Source of the DNA: Glandiceps talaboti
Lineage: Eukaryota > Hemichordata > Enteropneusta > Spengelidae
NCBI RefSeq assembly: GCF_964340395.1
Contig: NC_135550.1
Span: 27,326,176 to 27,390,175, forward strand
Length of the DNA stretch: 64,000 bases
Direction: 5' to 3'
Position numbers and translations under genes: made by a program. The number at the start of each line of letters is the position of its first letter. Positions within the stretch are counted from its first letter, which is position 1. The notes beneath the pieces were generated by a model. The model did no database searches, was not told the origin of the DNA, and saw only the letters and a list, made by a program, of their open reading frames with translations. This document shows positions 14,100-28,000 of the stretch, piece by piece.

Positions 14100-16560
14100 T
14101 AGATGTTAGTACTTGGGTATTGCGTGGATTAATACAGGTATGGGCTCTTATTGAAATAGGAAGGCAACGAAATGATACGGCTCGATACGATACGATACGA
14201 TATGATGCGACATGTGACATGATATAAAATGCAGTACAGTATAATATAATACGCTTATATTAAAAAGCAAAGACATTTTTACACTTAGATGACATGCTCA
14301 AGAAAATAACAATGAATCTAAAATCCATTAGCGATAGTTAAGTAATTATAACATTCACTAGTTTTTCCTGACACTGTAGACTTCGGAAACAATGAATATC
14401 AGCCCCCCTCCCTTTCCGGCCTTTATTTGGCAGTGCGCTCCATCTCGTGATTTGTAGACAACAAAAATTGATAATGTAATAATTCATTATGCAAATTTCC
14501 CTCAATTTCATCATTATATCATGTATCACTTCAGTCAAACTTTATTACTCTGTCAAATCTCACTCGTTGTAATGTCGTACACGAGATTACGTTACGCTGT
14601 CAAATCTCGCTCCTTGTAATGTTGTACACGAGATTACGTTGCTTTAACATATAAAAAAGTCAAACTTTGAACATCTCCAATTATCAATACAGCTTTCAAT
14701 ATTTGCATTAATCATCTTTCCTTGATGGTCTGGGTTGCTGTCGTCAGTTTGGGAAGATTTATTGTCTTCTTCTTCTTCTAAATTATTTTATCCATCAAAC
14801 TTTCCCTTGTCAGCAATTAACACCAAATACGGAATCTTACTCTCTATTTCTATGATCATTATGGCTTGTTACATCTTTGCGTATGACTTTTAGCAATAAT
14901 CAGACAAGTCATTTTATTTCCAGTTTGCTGTATTTCAGTATTTTTTTGTACACAGTGGTCGGGTGGGTGCACCATGTTAGAATGATTCAACTATTGTTGG
15001 GATACATTTAAAGTGGCACTATAGATTATAAATAGGCATTTATTTTGGATTTTTAAATGATAAAAACAATTCTACTGTGTTTTTCTTTTAATAACAATCC
15101 TAATATTTAATAATTTGTGGGTAAACATATTTGTTTAGGAGTCATAGTATTGTACACTAAATCCAAATAAATTTATTTTTGGGTTTGGAGCCAAAACTCA
15201 GAGCCCCTCCAAGAATCACGATTACTGTACTACTTATCGATAAGAAGGTTCCTAATTAACGTGGAGAGTTTCTAATTATAAGTATTTAAACTAATTTCAA
15301 TGAATACATTGTTAATTGTCTGATCGACATAATATCAATGTTACCATGGTTACAGCCAATGCAGGTTTTGGCAAACCATTCCATATCCAATACAGGTTTT
15401 GGCAAACAATGTGAAACAAAAACGACCAAGTCCAAGTCGGTTTTTGTATCTCATTAAAAAGTGTGTGAAAACGTTTGCTATTGTACATACACTAGTTATG
15501 CAATTGTTTTATGAATAGAAATTAAAATAAAAAACAATTCTCTCACTTGAATTTAAAGAATGGTATTCGAAATGCGTCACAACAGAAATTGTCATCTGGC
15601 ATCACATCTCAAGGAATAGTTTTTGAAGGAAACGGATCGGCGATACAACATCAAAGTTTATCAGGCCCTAGCCATTACTGTTTACGATTGTCGAAATCGT
15701 TCATGATCGGATTAAATGTGAGTATATTATGAACGATCAAGGTACGGCGATAAAAATATTTTAAAAAACTTTGGAGCGGCAATCCAATTTGCGAACTACC
15801 CTTACAATGTTATTTTTCATGCGCCGTGAACGTTTACTACAGTAACTGCGAACAAGAACGGAGAAAAATTACATTAGCATCGGTCATAGTATGTGTGAGA
15901 GAAAACTTACCTTCTTGTCACTGCCATTATCGTATACTTATTTGGACTTCTCCGTCTCAAGACTGGTTGCAAACTGGTATAACTGACCTCCGATGTATTG
16001 CCATTTATATAAGAACTAGCGACGGAAGCTTGTTGGTCACATTTCTAATTTTGAAGATATCTGCAGGATCTGACTTGAATGCCTACTTTGGATATGTTTG
16101 TAATCCATGCATCAGTTGGATTTGCCCAGCTAGTAAACTCAATAATATATTGTGACTACAAAGAGGGGAGGGTATCTAGTTTCATTACCTTGACGAATCA
16201 AAAATAGTGGTCAATTTTTTATATAAAAATCAGTGTTTTTGCATGGTGAGAATTTTATGAAAATTTCCCCAGTCAAGCTAAAGATTGTCGATTAACGAAC
16301 TCCCAATACACGATCAATCTAAGGCTACAGATTTGCGAAACAATCTATATTTTATCGTTCGACAAATTCAACTTTCCATTTTTGAGATGGGTTTCACATC
16401 CTAAACTTCGTTTTCTGCAAGCTGTACAGACTGCTAAAAGTAATAAATACTAATTCTAGAACTATTCCTTCCTATATCTACATGCATTCGACTCCTACAT
16501 CTATACACAGTATTTATTTCTGTAAATGAAACACGAAAATAAATTACCATTCGTGACATG
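14100..16560. other. Upstream flank of the cytokine-like gene, no recognised gene
   Basis: This stretch should contain the missing first exon and promoter of the minus-strand cytokine-like gene, but no ATG-plus-donor exon could be chosen. Frames at 15547-15732 and 15826-16155 (+) have no recognised domain. A 24-bp near-repeat ('caggttttggcaaac') occurs at 15361 and 15393. Confidence 0.45.
14545..14643 (+). repeat. Tandem duplication of about 48 bp
   Basis: Two adjacent copies of a unit beginning 'ctgtcaaatctc' and ending 'acgagattacgtt' differ by a few substitutions. Confidence 0.75.
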
Positions 16561-16623
16561 CATGTCGTGCTGCAAGGATTAGAACACAGCAACGTGTGTG
16601 TGTGTGTGTGTGTGGTGGTCGAC

Positions 16624-16667
16624 AAACCGACATTTATCGTTTTCCCGAAAACGATAAATGTCGGTTT
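16624..16667. repeat. Perfect 20-bp inverted repeat with 4-nt loop
   Basis: The left arm at 16624-16643 ('aaaccgacatttatcgtttt') is the exact reverse complement of the right arm at 16648-16667, with loop CCCG. It follows a short (GT)n tract at 16593-16613. It could be a foldback element core, an extruding cruciform or a hairpin RNA. Confidence 0.85.
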
Positions 16668-16975
16668 TCATAATTTAGGGTATTTGCATATATACTGGGA
16701 GAGTATACAGTGATGATTTATGGATTGTTATACAGAACTTAGCAGGAAGAGAATTACATGTAGGAAAGTACTTTGTGGTTTGATACTCGTAAGTAGTTAA
16801 ATATAATGATCGAGCTTCCTTCATTAAACCAAGTGTCGAATGCGACTGTATATGGAATTAACCATCATCTCAAAACCACACGGTTCACATAAAACCAACT
16901 TGAAGTTTTTTAATACATCAATTGCTAAACGGTAATATTCGGACGTTCACAGTCTGCAGTAAAACGACTACATTT

Positions 16976-17047
16976 TAAGACTCGTCCTTTTCGACTGGAA
17001 GAACAACATTCCAGTCAGTGTCTTTGTCAATTACTGACCAAGAATTC
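16976..17047 (-). CDS. Orphan C-terminal exon-like frame
   Basis: After a good minus-strand acceptor ('cttgtgtttttag'), a short open frame codes NSWSVIDKDTDWNVVLPVEK followed by DES and a stop. The upstream part of the gene was not found. A possible partner at about 18008-18051 (acceptor 'ttcacttacag', frame VTSGFDNLIAEQYYG, donor 'gtaata') is equally weak. It may be the last exon of an unrecognised small gene or chance. Confidence 0.22.
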
Positions 17048-18554
17048 TAAAAACACAAGGAAATTAGAGATTGAAGTGAAAGACTACTTCTTTCTCAGCA
17101 AAATGCATTTCGTTAAATATACCCAGGCCTACAGCATACAGTGGCCGGTCGATATGAATATATTGACCTTTTACTAATCATTCTGATGTTTTTAATGCAA
17201 ATTTAATATATACAATCCATGTCTAATTGTTACGTAACAAATTACTGTATAATTTGCTAGTACATATGAAATAAATCAGCTTTGATATGCGTTTCAGTTA
17301 TCATTCGTTTAAAGATGTACTAAGATGTTCTATAAAGTATTTTGGCAGAAAGTGTCGCCAGTGTCAAATTTAACCTAATGACATGTCTTCATTTCTCCAA
17401 AATCTACAATGAAAATCTAAGCACAGTAAACATTTACTGAATCTTTCATCTTAACACCAGTGAGGGAGATTAGTGTAATTCTTGATCCAAGGATAGTAAG
17501 TCAGTTCACAGAGTTCATACCAGGATATTTATATCATTTATATCAGAACATAACGACATGATGCTACTTTTCATCCTGTTGTACAATCAGTGATGCTGGT
17601 GGATTATGTGATCGATTTTATTTCACGTTTGAAATTTCGATGTTTAAGAAATATTTCGAGAGTCATTTTCTCTACTGTTCCATATGCTTATCCCCACCTA
17701 ATTGACACTACTTATTACGAGTATTTATCCAGTATACGTGAATGACGATGTCCTGAACGTTGATTTGATATTATTCGGTAATTATATGTTGCAATACACA
17801 ATTTGTAAACTTTTCCCAAATCATAGTTTTTTACTTTTAATCAAAATACTAACCACAAACTATGTGACACTACGGCCTTATGCTACACTGTCGATGTCAT
17901 TTGATTCTCTGACGAAATGACCACATTGAGCATAATTGATAACAGATTACTTCAATAATGTGACATTTGAACTCAAGAAATGGGTATATATTACCGTAAT
18001 ATTGCTCAGCTATCAGGTTATCGAACCCGGAAGTAACTACTGTAAGTGAAAAGAAGCTGAAGGAAATGTCACTTATTTGCATTGACGCACTGTGAAAGGA
18101 AATGTCAACTATTTGCCTTCTTTATTACATGTATACGATTTCGACATTGGTTCATGTATTCAAGGTACATGTGAATATTGGGAAAAAGTCTTTCAATTAA
18201 TTGGTTTGTTATAATTAGAATATGTAGTATGACCATGTTTTATTTGGAAAGGATCCTGAGGATATACGAAACACTTTCAAGTTGCACAAAAGACGAGAAC
18301 TCTAAATCTGGTCAATATATTTATTGTCTCATTTATTGATTTACCCATAATTACATATTTGTGCTTTTTGTTGCATTGGAGCAATGTTATGAACTGCAGC
18401 GTACGCTCTTATTTGTTGCGAAGACGTACCAAGCAAATAAAAACAACGTTTTCTTGTGACACTATCTTTATTTTGTGTTTTGCAGTATTCCCTTTTAACA
18501 TATATTTATATACATATTCATAATACTTTATTCAACAGAGATAAATCGTTTTTG

Positions 18555-18557
<3 letters not shown>

Positions 18558-18626
<69 letters not shown>
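18558..18626 (+). repeat. (CA)n(TA)n microsatellite
   Basis: About 50 bp of CA repeats followed directly by about 16 bp of TA repeats. Confidence 0.95.
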
Positions 18627-18628
<2 letters not shown>

Positions 18629-18833
18629 AATCAACAAAATTTAATCCATCTTCCCTTTCCCTGTGTATATTTCATGTTGAGTGCTAACGAATATACTTTG
18701 AATAGAAAAATGATTGTCTGATGATAGTAATACACGGATTTGTGGTAATTTGTAGGAGTCTATGAAGTATGTATGATGATATGAGTTGGGATCAAATTTT
18801 GGTCATTCGTACAGTCCTTGTATGGACAATTTA

Positions 18834-19175
18834 CATTAAAGGGGCAAGCTCAGTTTATACGGTTTTTTTTGTTGGGGGGCGTAGTTTTTGTTGCATATTT
18901 AAAGGTACTCGCTGTATTCTCTATTTACTGAAGCCTACTCAGTTAACCATCACTTGAACTCAAACCTGGTATTAAAATATAACTCATAAACGATATCCAA
19001 TGACGTAATTTATTATACGTATACAAATGCCAAGGAAACCCCTACTATGTAGTCAACTGTTCTAACAATGCTAGGGGACAATTGTAATGGCATTGGCATT
19101 GGTATTATACTAGAATAACAGTTTTATGTAAATATTTTTACTTGAGTAAACAGCTTATAAACTCAGCTTGTGGCT
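18834..19175 (+). mobile_element. MITE-like element, copy 2
   Basis: Same family and orientation as 10181-10521. The ends 'caagctcagtttat' and 'ataaactcagcttg' are inverted with a single mismatch. The interior is clearly diverged from copy 1, with small insertions and deletions, so the two insertions are old. Confidence 0.6.
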
Positions 19176-20459
19176 TAAAGAATAAATGAACACATGGGAA
19201 TCACAAAATATGATTTCTGATTTGATGTCATGAATACAAGAAATCGTCATTTGTACAGTTCTAGTCTCAGTAACTCATATTGGGGAAAAGCCATTGGTGT
19301 AATCTCAGGCAATTATAGTCGTATTAGGTGTGATTCGGATCAACCATGACCAGTAGCATTACACGGAAGTCACCTTCCGCTCATACACATCTCTGCATTT
19401 TTACAAAGTTCAGGACAACTGAAATGCGCAAATTGTTGTCTCTTCTCTGAAACTGTTACACACACTGTATATTTGTTCTTGGGTGGTTAGAAACTATTGT
19501 GCTGAGGTCATGGCATGATATTCCTTTTCCCTTGAGAACGTTGCATACATTAGTCCAATTTGTAAAGAAGTAACATTGGACTTTCCAAATCTACCTGTCA
19601 GAAACTCGTTCAAGCATAATACCCTCTTCGAAACTGGATTATGGAAATTATCTGGTTGTTTTTCTGTCATGATGGCGCCTGAAATCATGGTTCATCTGCT
19701 ATCATTGATTATCATAAACAGGGCAAATACATTCGATGCAGTCAATTTGCAGTCTGGCGTAGGAATCACTGTAATGGAACTATAGGTCATCTTCTATTGT
19801 TAATGACGACTTATTCCTCCTCTAACATGAGTGGATCTTCATTTCCAGATATTGGACAATTCACAATTATTCAAAAACAAACTTTATATTAATGTTAATT
19901 GTAGTAGGTCGTTTACAGTGATGCCTCAAGTCTTTCTTGGCATCTAAAGGGTACATAATAGTGCTGAAAAACACATTGCAAAAAAAAACACCACAACTTT
20001 TATTGGTTGTCTTGTTCTTTCTCATTTTTTTTATTGAGGAGAGGTTTTTAAGAAAGTTTTGAATTAAAGTTTTATTGACACATAGCTTTTCTCCGTTTAC
20101 ATGGTACATATCACTCGAATATCAATTTGTCTTGAAAGTGTTAACATTACAGAATAGTAATTCTAGTCAACCTTTGTTGTTAACCCAGCAATGATTGATA
20201 TCGTTAGAGGTTGATATCATAAACATATCATGTTCTCCAGTGTCTTTCAGAGCATTGGAGTTTTTGTTGTTGGAACAACTTATATTATTAACAAAAATAT
20301 AAGTTGCACCAGTCGTGCCATGGCCAGTGAGTCGTTGAATCAACTGTTATACTTATATTTACTATTAAAGAGTAGTACTTCAGATAACAATTATCAATAC
20401 AAGAATCATTCAAGTAATTTGAGATTGTCATCTTTGTATTTTGAATAGTCTACGTTGAT

Positions 20460-21091
20460 CTATACCGTCGGTAAAGGTGCTACTCTATTTTGAGGAGCAA
20501 CAACCCTCTTTTGTCGGGTTGAATATTCACTTTGCAGCTCTACGTCGCCACTCGCCATTTGCACTACCTTCTTATTCGACTTTGATATTACTCTGTAGAC
20601 GTATGCTGCAACGGCTATGACTACAAAGATGACTGCCGCTACTACGAGAGACAGGACGACTGGTAAAACATACTTGTCACTGCCGTGTGGTGGCGATGTA
20701 ATCACGTCTGTTTCTTCCGTTACGGTGGCTTTTCTGCCTGTAGAATGCAAAGTCTCCACGGTATGCGAATTTGTCACGGTAGTAGTTGCAAAAGTAACGG
20801 ATGTGCTACGAGTAATAGTATTGGATGCTGTTTTTAGCCCGATTCGTGAAGAAATCACGTTAGAGGGGTCGCCTTCATTACCAGACATATCTCGAGCTTT
20901 TATCGAGAAAAAATACGTGGCATTGTTTTCAGTATTGGATATCTGTAAAGTTACTGTTTCCTTGGCTCCGAATGGTAGGGGCGCCGTTAAATTCCCTTCA
21001 GTTACATTATGATTAGTCAGCACTTTTCCTGTAGTGAAGTCTTCAACTAGGGAATTAAAATTCTGACTAACGCGGAGATCGTATTCATCAG
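20460..21091 (-). CDS. C-terminal exon of a CLCA-like single-pass membrane protein
   Basis: A 632-nt exon begins after acceptor 'cttttctttacag' with two bases completing a split codon, then DEYDLRVSQNFNSLVEDF, and ends at a TAG at 20460-20462. The first 90 residues form the second half of a fibronectin-III-like domain (TYFFSIKARDMSGNEGDPSN) that aligns in order with the C-terminal region of calcium-activated chloride channel regulators (the family's '..YEIRxS.. / ..YxAIRAxDxxxxxSxxSN' pattern). A Ser/Thr-rich stalk, one transmembrane helix (YVLPVVLSLVVAAVIFVVIA) and a short basic tail follow. CLCA proteins are secreted or membrane-anchored metalloproteases that modulate TMEM16A. No upstream exon was found in the 4 kb before the next gene on the same strand, so this may be a partial duplicate, or the other exons were missed. 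Confidence 0.6.
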
Positions 21092-24000
21092 CTGTAAAGA
21101 AAAGACAAATTATTTGTTACGTATATTCCGCATTCGGAAACACCACATCTTCAACATTATGATCATTTGTTAAAATTCTTATAAAACGAGTCTGAATATA
21201 GAATATTTCCAAACTAGTATGACACCGTTGGTTGCTTTGATAGACTCCGATGATATGGACTCGGTGTTAGACTGAGTCATAGCTTTCATCTAAGGTATTT
21301 CATGTGTCCCATACATTAGTATCAACTATAAATATCAACATAGTTCAAACATACTGAAAACATAACGGTTTATTTAACGTTTGTCACCGTACGTGGAAAT
21401 TGAATGATTCCACGGGTGGAAAGATACTTAAAACAACAAAAGAGCAAAAAGGATAGAAAACCAACAATAACAATATAAAAGTCAAATAACAGCCAGGAAG
21501 TATATAACAAATAAGTTAAGTTAAACAGGATAATAAAAATACAACGACGTGAGAAGAATAAAATGTCAAAAAAGAAGGAGAAGAATGGGAAATGAAACAA
21601 ACGAAGAAGATGAAGAATATCACTAAGAAACAACATTTTTTACGATGACTAATTTAGTTGTCATTGCACATGACCTACATACAAATATTCAAACATATCC
21701 CGTTCCAATGTATTTTCATTACACGATTTTCTTACAGGTACAAGGTCTTAACTTTTCGTTATGGTAAATTCCATATGTGTATGTGTTCTGACAGGTGAGA
21801 CCACGGAGCCTGATATAAACGATAAATAAACATTCGTCGACAGTTCGTAGATAAGGTCCGTCCAAGCCGACATCTGGGTATACTAATATATATTTTGAAA
21901 TCATATATCTTACTCAAACTGTAGTCATAGTTTGACAAACAACACTTGTTTATGGTTACGGTCAATAAATACCAATGAAAAGGTGAAGTCTATCGTAACC
22001 ACAAAAAGAATGAGTTACATGTAACTGTTGCTTGAGAAGTACTATAATTGAATACATATTTTCATCTTCACAATTACGACTACAATGATATCTGCCCAGA
22101 GTGATGTAAATGTATGTACTTTATTGTGTATACTTGCATTTATTTATTCATTCATTTTAAAAGAGCCCATGAAATGTAATACTATTTCCTATGTATTTTG
22201 TCTCTCCCCTATTAAAGTTTCCGAAAATGTTTGTCAACAACAAGGACCACTTGTAGAGGATTTCGATATAGGTGTATATAACTAAAGTCAAACATCAAAA
22301 GTGCAATACGCCGATGACATTTAAATAACTTGTAACGGTTATGTGAGAAATGTGAGAAAAATTGACGTTTGATTAAAGAATTCCGTAGTCTAACCATTCT
22401 TGATGTTGCATTAGTCATGTGAAAACAGTTGTAATCTATTTGCAGAGGAATAAATAATATGCATGTCTTTTTATTTCCTTGTGTATTTAACAATACAATT
22501 GATACTGTGGTATGCGGAAAGGTATATCATCTTGAAATGTACATAATTGTTTTTTTTTTCACGATATACAAACATGCCATGGCATTCACATTTGATAAAT
22601 ATACGTGGCAATTGATCAGTTCTGCCAACAATAAATCAATTTCAAAGGTTCCCTTTTCGATAACATAAATGCCAGCAGTACGTGTGAAGGGTACATTGAA
22701 CATTGACAGCGACAGACTTCACAATATAAACCAGCACATACTACACATACTAGAGAAATGGAGCTGAGAAACGAATTCTCCACTGTCTATGGTGCAACTA
22801 GTCTGTAAGGAGAGGAGGCCGGTGATGGCGGAACGTCACGACGTATCTTAAAGTCTATGGTGCAACGCACTTTACCTCTTCGGTCGTGATCTTAAAAGCC
22901 ACGTCCAACTTTTAAATTTAATCGTATACGCTTTACCGATGTCTGTTTCTTTATATTAGGTCTGTCATGTTTTTGTGGGGATTTTTTTTCTGAATAATGT
23001 GTAAATACCGAAGCTGTCAACAAGCTAGACATGTTTCAAAAGATTTTATGGAAAAAACATTCTAACCAACATTTGAATTAAAGACGAAATTTCATATATA
23101 GAGGTTTTGTGATTGTTGGATTCATGTTTAAATGTGTGCTCATTATCCTTTCATCTGAGTTGACATATTTACAAATTAATTGAGGAAAGACGTCTACTCA
23201 AATACAAATTAGTCTTCGGTACCCTTGGAAAAGGAACAAATCATGTTTTATAGGGCCTTGAGTGACATGCAGGAGATCAACACCAATAAAATTGTCATGA
23301 ATCTATAATTTCCACTTAGCCGATAAATATATTTGAAGTATACTAGCAGTGTGAATTTGAGATGCAACACTCGAACACTTAAACAGACACTACGTGTCCT
23401 TGGAGGAAGGAATTTGACATCAAACTACCTAACACCTACAGTAGGCTGCTTATACCGCCACCTGTAGGTCAGTTGTAACTAGGGAATTTGTCATGAGGAT
23501 TGTTGACCAGAACAGATCAAAGGGAGGATGAATTGTTTGTGTGCTTTAAACGTTGAAATTCTTTACCATGAAGACAAAATCATGAACTTTTGAAATTAAG
23601 TGTTGCAGTCAACTCAGTCATATAAATGTACAGAATTTTTCACTTGAAACAGGAGTATCTACTTATATACATGCATGTGTGTAACAATTACAAATAGTAT
23701 TTCATGCACGGTGTGGGAGTGTCTACAGAACGCTCATTTACAGGATTGTTTTTTCATTTTGGTATGAATCAAAGATATCAAATGATGTCAACCTATTTTT
23801 TTCCTTTAAGATTCAATAAAGTCTATTTATGATCAGAAATAGTTGACGTATTTTCCTCCTTAATATAAGCGATGTTATTCTAATTAAATGAAACTAACAA
23901 ATATCATTTGTGTATGAATATTAGGGCAGCACTATTTTTTTCATATGTTTCCCATACCTGATATTTTCCTCCTACACACAAAAAAGTAAAAACATTTTGA

Positions 24001-24131
24001 CCATCTAAATTATATCTAGATGACCAGTGGGACATGATTCTTTTCAACAAAATAAGGTGTTTGGGTGGGTTTATCATTTCAACTATATTATGTCCACAGA
24101 AAGACACACACACACATATACACACACATAA

Positions 24132-24162
<31 letters not shown>

Positions 24163-25065
24163 CAGAGACAGAGACAGAGACAAAACTATACATAGGCTTC
24201 CATTAGAGAAGGTAAAAACGAAAAAGTGATCACAAAATCATACATTGACTCAGTAAATGATTTATTACTACATCATTCTTTATTAATGTGAGAGTTAACT
24301 TTGATTTATTTGCAAATACAAAACATGTATAGTATACAGGTACTTGAAGTATCTACAGCAAACATGAATCAATCATTGGTGTATTTACATAAACGATAGC
24401 TCACTACTGATATGACACCTGTCATCAACTATTTCCACATAACCAAGTCAACCCAAATACAGCATTCTATACTGTGGTCAGAACTCTTTACAAACCCCTA
24501 AGATATATTCGTTTATTTCAATGTCTATATGATACAGATAAGATTTCACATTTGATTTCAAATAAAACCATAGAACATGGTAGTCAAATACAAGATTAAT
24601 TAAACAATTTTAGTTTCCTTAAATGACAATCGATCCTAACCACATACGGTAATTACTACAGAATATTAACAGAAACTATCTAACAAACAGATCCATCAAA
24701 ATTGAAAATAAGGCCCCGTCAGTTATTTGCTGTTAGTCATCAACACTTGATTTTAACACAAAATTCATCACATGGAAATTAAGTAGAGAACACTATGATC
24801 TAGTCTGTAACGTACGGAATGTTGAGGCGCCCTCTTGTGTTGGCCAACCCTTTTCAAGACTGTCGAGGGTGGAGTGACATGATGAGGTTACTGTCTAAAC
24901 TATGATGAAGAGCTGCCGATGTAAATCAACTCCAAATACCCCAAATAATGACTCCTAGAAAGCTGTATCATGAGTCAGAATACTCAGTTAGAACCACTGA
25001 CTGACTTTTAGTAACTCAGTCTGAACCACTAAATGACTTTTAGTAACTCAGTCTGAACTACTGAC
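21092..25065. other. Interval between the CLCA-like exon and the P450 gene
   Basis: Upstream CLCA exons are expected here and none was recognised. The only structure seen is a repeated 'tctatggtgcaac' at 22786 and 22854, a (CAGA)n tract at 24132-24160, and tandemly reiterated 'taactcagtctgaac' blocks at 24980-25075 next to the P450 stop codon. Confidence 0.45.
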
Positions 25066-25069
25066 TAAC

Positions 25070-28000
25070 TCAGTCAGTACTGACTGGCTTTGTACAAACA
25101 GTCATTTGACATTTGTCCTTTAACTTCAAAGTTGTGTGTTCTACAATATCCTCAGATTGGTCTTTCAGCCAAGTAAAGTCATACACCATTAGTAGTCTTA
25201 CTAATAAGAGTTTGATCCCCATCTGAAAGATAATAACACAGCAAGATACAAGTTATAAACCTAGTATGTTGATTACAGTATTCTTTAAAATTAAAATTCA
25301 TAGGCAGGGTCTTCAAATACACAATATCAACAATCTGGGGAATCACTGTCATCAAACAAAATGTCACCCATTATAGAGATTCTTTAGTTGGTATGATGTT
25401 ATAAATGTAAAATCATAAGTACAAATCACTAACCAGTGCCAAACCTTCTCCTACACAGGCTCGTTGGCCAAGACCAAATGGACAGTGGGCATATTTTGGC
25501 CTAAGAAAAAAATGTGATCAAGTAAGAAATACTACAATGATACAGTACAACATACAATACATGTAAATATATATATATATATATATATCTGGAGCAACAA
25601 TAACTGTAATTTTAGTATATCTTATTAGAGCTATTCAGTGGTTTCACTTTTCTTTTTACTAAAACATGGATAATAGCCAAGCAATAGAGCTATGTATGCA
25701 TCTACACCTAAAAGTCATTAAATATTGTATAATAGTTTGTACCTGAAATTTGCACTTTGTAAATATGAGTGACACTGCACATAAAGTAGTGATACAGAAA
25801 GTAAACTATCATTTGAATGTTTATTTATCACTATCACCAAGGTCATGTGACAAAAAGGCTTGAACAATGTCAATAATATCTTGATAATTATTCACCAGTC
25901 AGAAACCTCAATATCAATTCTATTGACAATATAAGGATAAAACTGAACTTGTAATGTTTCTAACCTTAGCAGTCAACTTACCAAAGAAAAGCACATGTAA
26001 ATTACTGTAAGTTATACTCACAATTCTTGTGTTTTAGAGTTAAATCGATCAGGGTCAAATGTGAGTGGATTTTTGTAGAACCATTCAGTCCTTCCCATGG
26101 CAACCATACTGACCTGAGACAAAGAAAGACAAGTTTGATTATACAGGCCTGGGCAGTCTGATCAATATTCTGAATTTGAAACACAATTTGTCAAACAATT
26201 CAAAGACATTTTCTTGACAAATTCTCTTGAACAAAAACGAAAACTTCTAATCATCACAGGAATTTGAAATATCTTGAAATGCTCATTTAAACCGCTGTAC
26301 TTACCATTATGGCTGTATTAGCAGGAATTTTGTAATTACTGTATTCCTTGTCTTCCATGAGTACTCGCATTGTTCCCAAGGAAACCGGGTAAAGTCGGAG
26401 TGTTTCTTTGATAACCTGGAATGTGGTAATCATTCTTTAAAAGTCTGAATAATTGAAAAGACTGCTTTGTTTATTTGATTCATAAACCATAGACTACTAT
26501 GGGTTGGTAGGAGATTACAATACTAAATATCTGTCAACTTAAAACATATTTTCATAAATTGCTCATAACCTTGAAATGTCAGGAATAATTGTCAACGATT
26601 ATAATCATAAAGTGTGGAAAAAATAATTCAATGCATTTCAAACTTTTCATAAAAAGTAGCTGAAGACAAGTCATTCTGTTTTCATTTACTGCTGATAACA
26701 AATAGCTAGTCTCACCAAAGAATAATGCTTAGAATGCATATCACCATTGGCAAGTTCTGTTTGCATAGGGGTGAAAAAAAAATTCTATCTCTACCACAAG
26801 ATGGTTTGGTTTTTGGTACCATTAAATGAAAATGCATTCTTAACATGCCATTAACCTCTCCTTACAATAACTCTTAATTACTAGAATTGGAGGAAAGTCA
26901 ACAATGACAACTGATATCAGTGACCAAGTCATAGCCCCAGTTAGTGGCAGTCATAGATATTCAATGTATAGATAATTCTTGTATGTGTACCTTATCCAAA
27001 TACTGTAGTCTGTCTAGGTCTGATGATGAAACTGTTTTCTCATCTCCGAGAACTTGGTGCAATTCTTGCTCTAATCTGTTTCAGGGAAAAGAAAAACACA
27101 CATCACATTATATATGATCATGGAAGTATAACCCACTTCCATGATATGATGGAACAGATATCATCATATAGAACAAATCACAATAATGGGTATTAATTGA
27201 CATCAAAATTGTAAATAAAAAATAACTTTGGAAAACACTATCCATCACAATGAGGGAGTAGTAACTTGTACTTGACTAGCGACAGCTTTCAGGTAAATCT
27301 CCTCATATAACATCAAAGTTTATAAATCCGTCATTGTGCAAAGAGAACAAATAAAATATATGCAGAGGTCTTAGGTTGTTAGTGTTGATACATGCACCAA
27401 GTCAGTAGAGTAATATACATGCACCAAGTCAGTAGAGTAATATACATGCACCAAGTCAGTAGAGTAAAGCAAAATACAATTAGAGCATAGAGAGGAAAGT
27501 CTTACTTTTTTAGTACTTTAGGGTGTTTGCTGAGTTCCATTAGACAGAAGGAGAGTGTACTGGCAGTAGTTTCAAAGCCTGCAAAACCAGAGGTGTGAGG
27601 AAACTAATATGCTAGACTCTTGTACTACATGCATGTTGAAATTGTGGGTGACTTCAAAGTGTATGCAATCAAATAGAGCAATTTGTAAATTTGAAGAGGA
27701 GAAAGAATACAAAGCAAATTAAAGCATATATATAGATAAACAAATACGACAAACATGCAGATCTTTCAAAATTAAAACCAAAATATTTTACATAGAAAGA
27801 AATATCAGCCTGAAATATTAGATTTAAAAACAAAATCGTTGATCATTTACAACTCTATCTAACCTGCCATGATAAGGCTGACCAGATCATCAACAACATC
27901 TTCAATATCTAAAACAAACAAAAAAATCACCATTATCAATTTGGGTTACATTTTCTGAACAGAGGGAGAAGTTTCATAGGTGATGAGTGACTACTATATA

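Larger units (their letters stand above)
17050..20455. other. Intergenic, no recognised gene
   Basis: Holds the second MITE copy and the CA/TA tract. Frames at 17702-17920, 19494-19688 (-) and 19576-19785 (+) have no family resemblance; the last two overlap on opposite strands. Confidence 0.45.

Noticed and set aside
18834-19175. Second copy of the cytokine-like gene's 3' UTR, implying a paralogue nearby
   Set aside because: The duplicated block has its own terminal inverted repeats and no adjoining cytokine-like exon, so it is better explained as a MITE.
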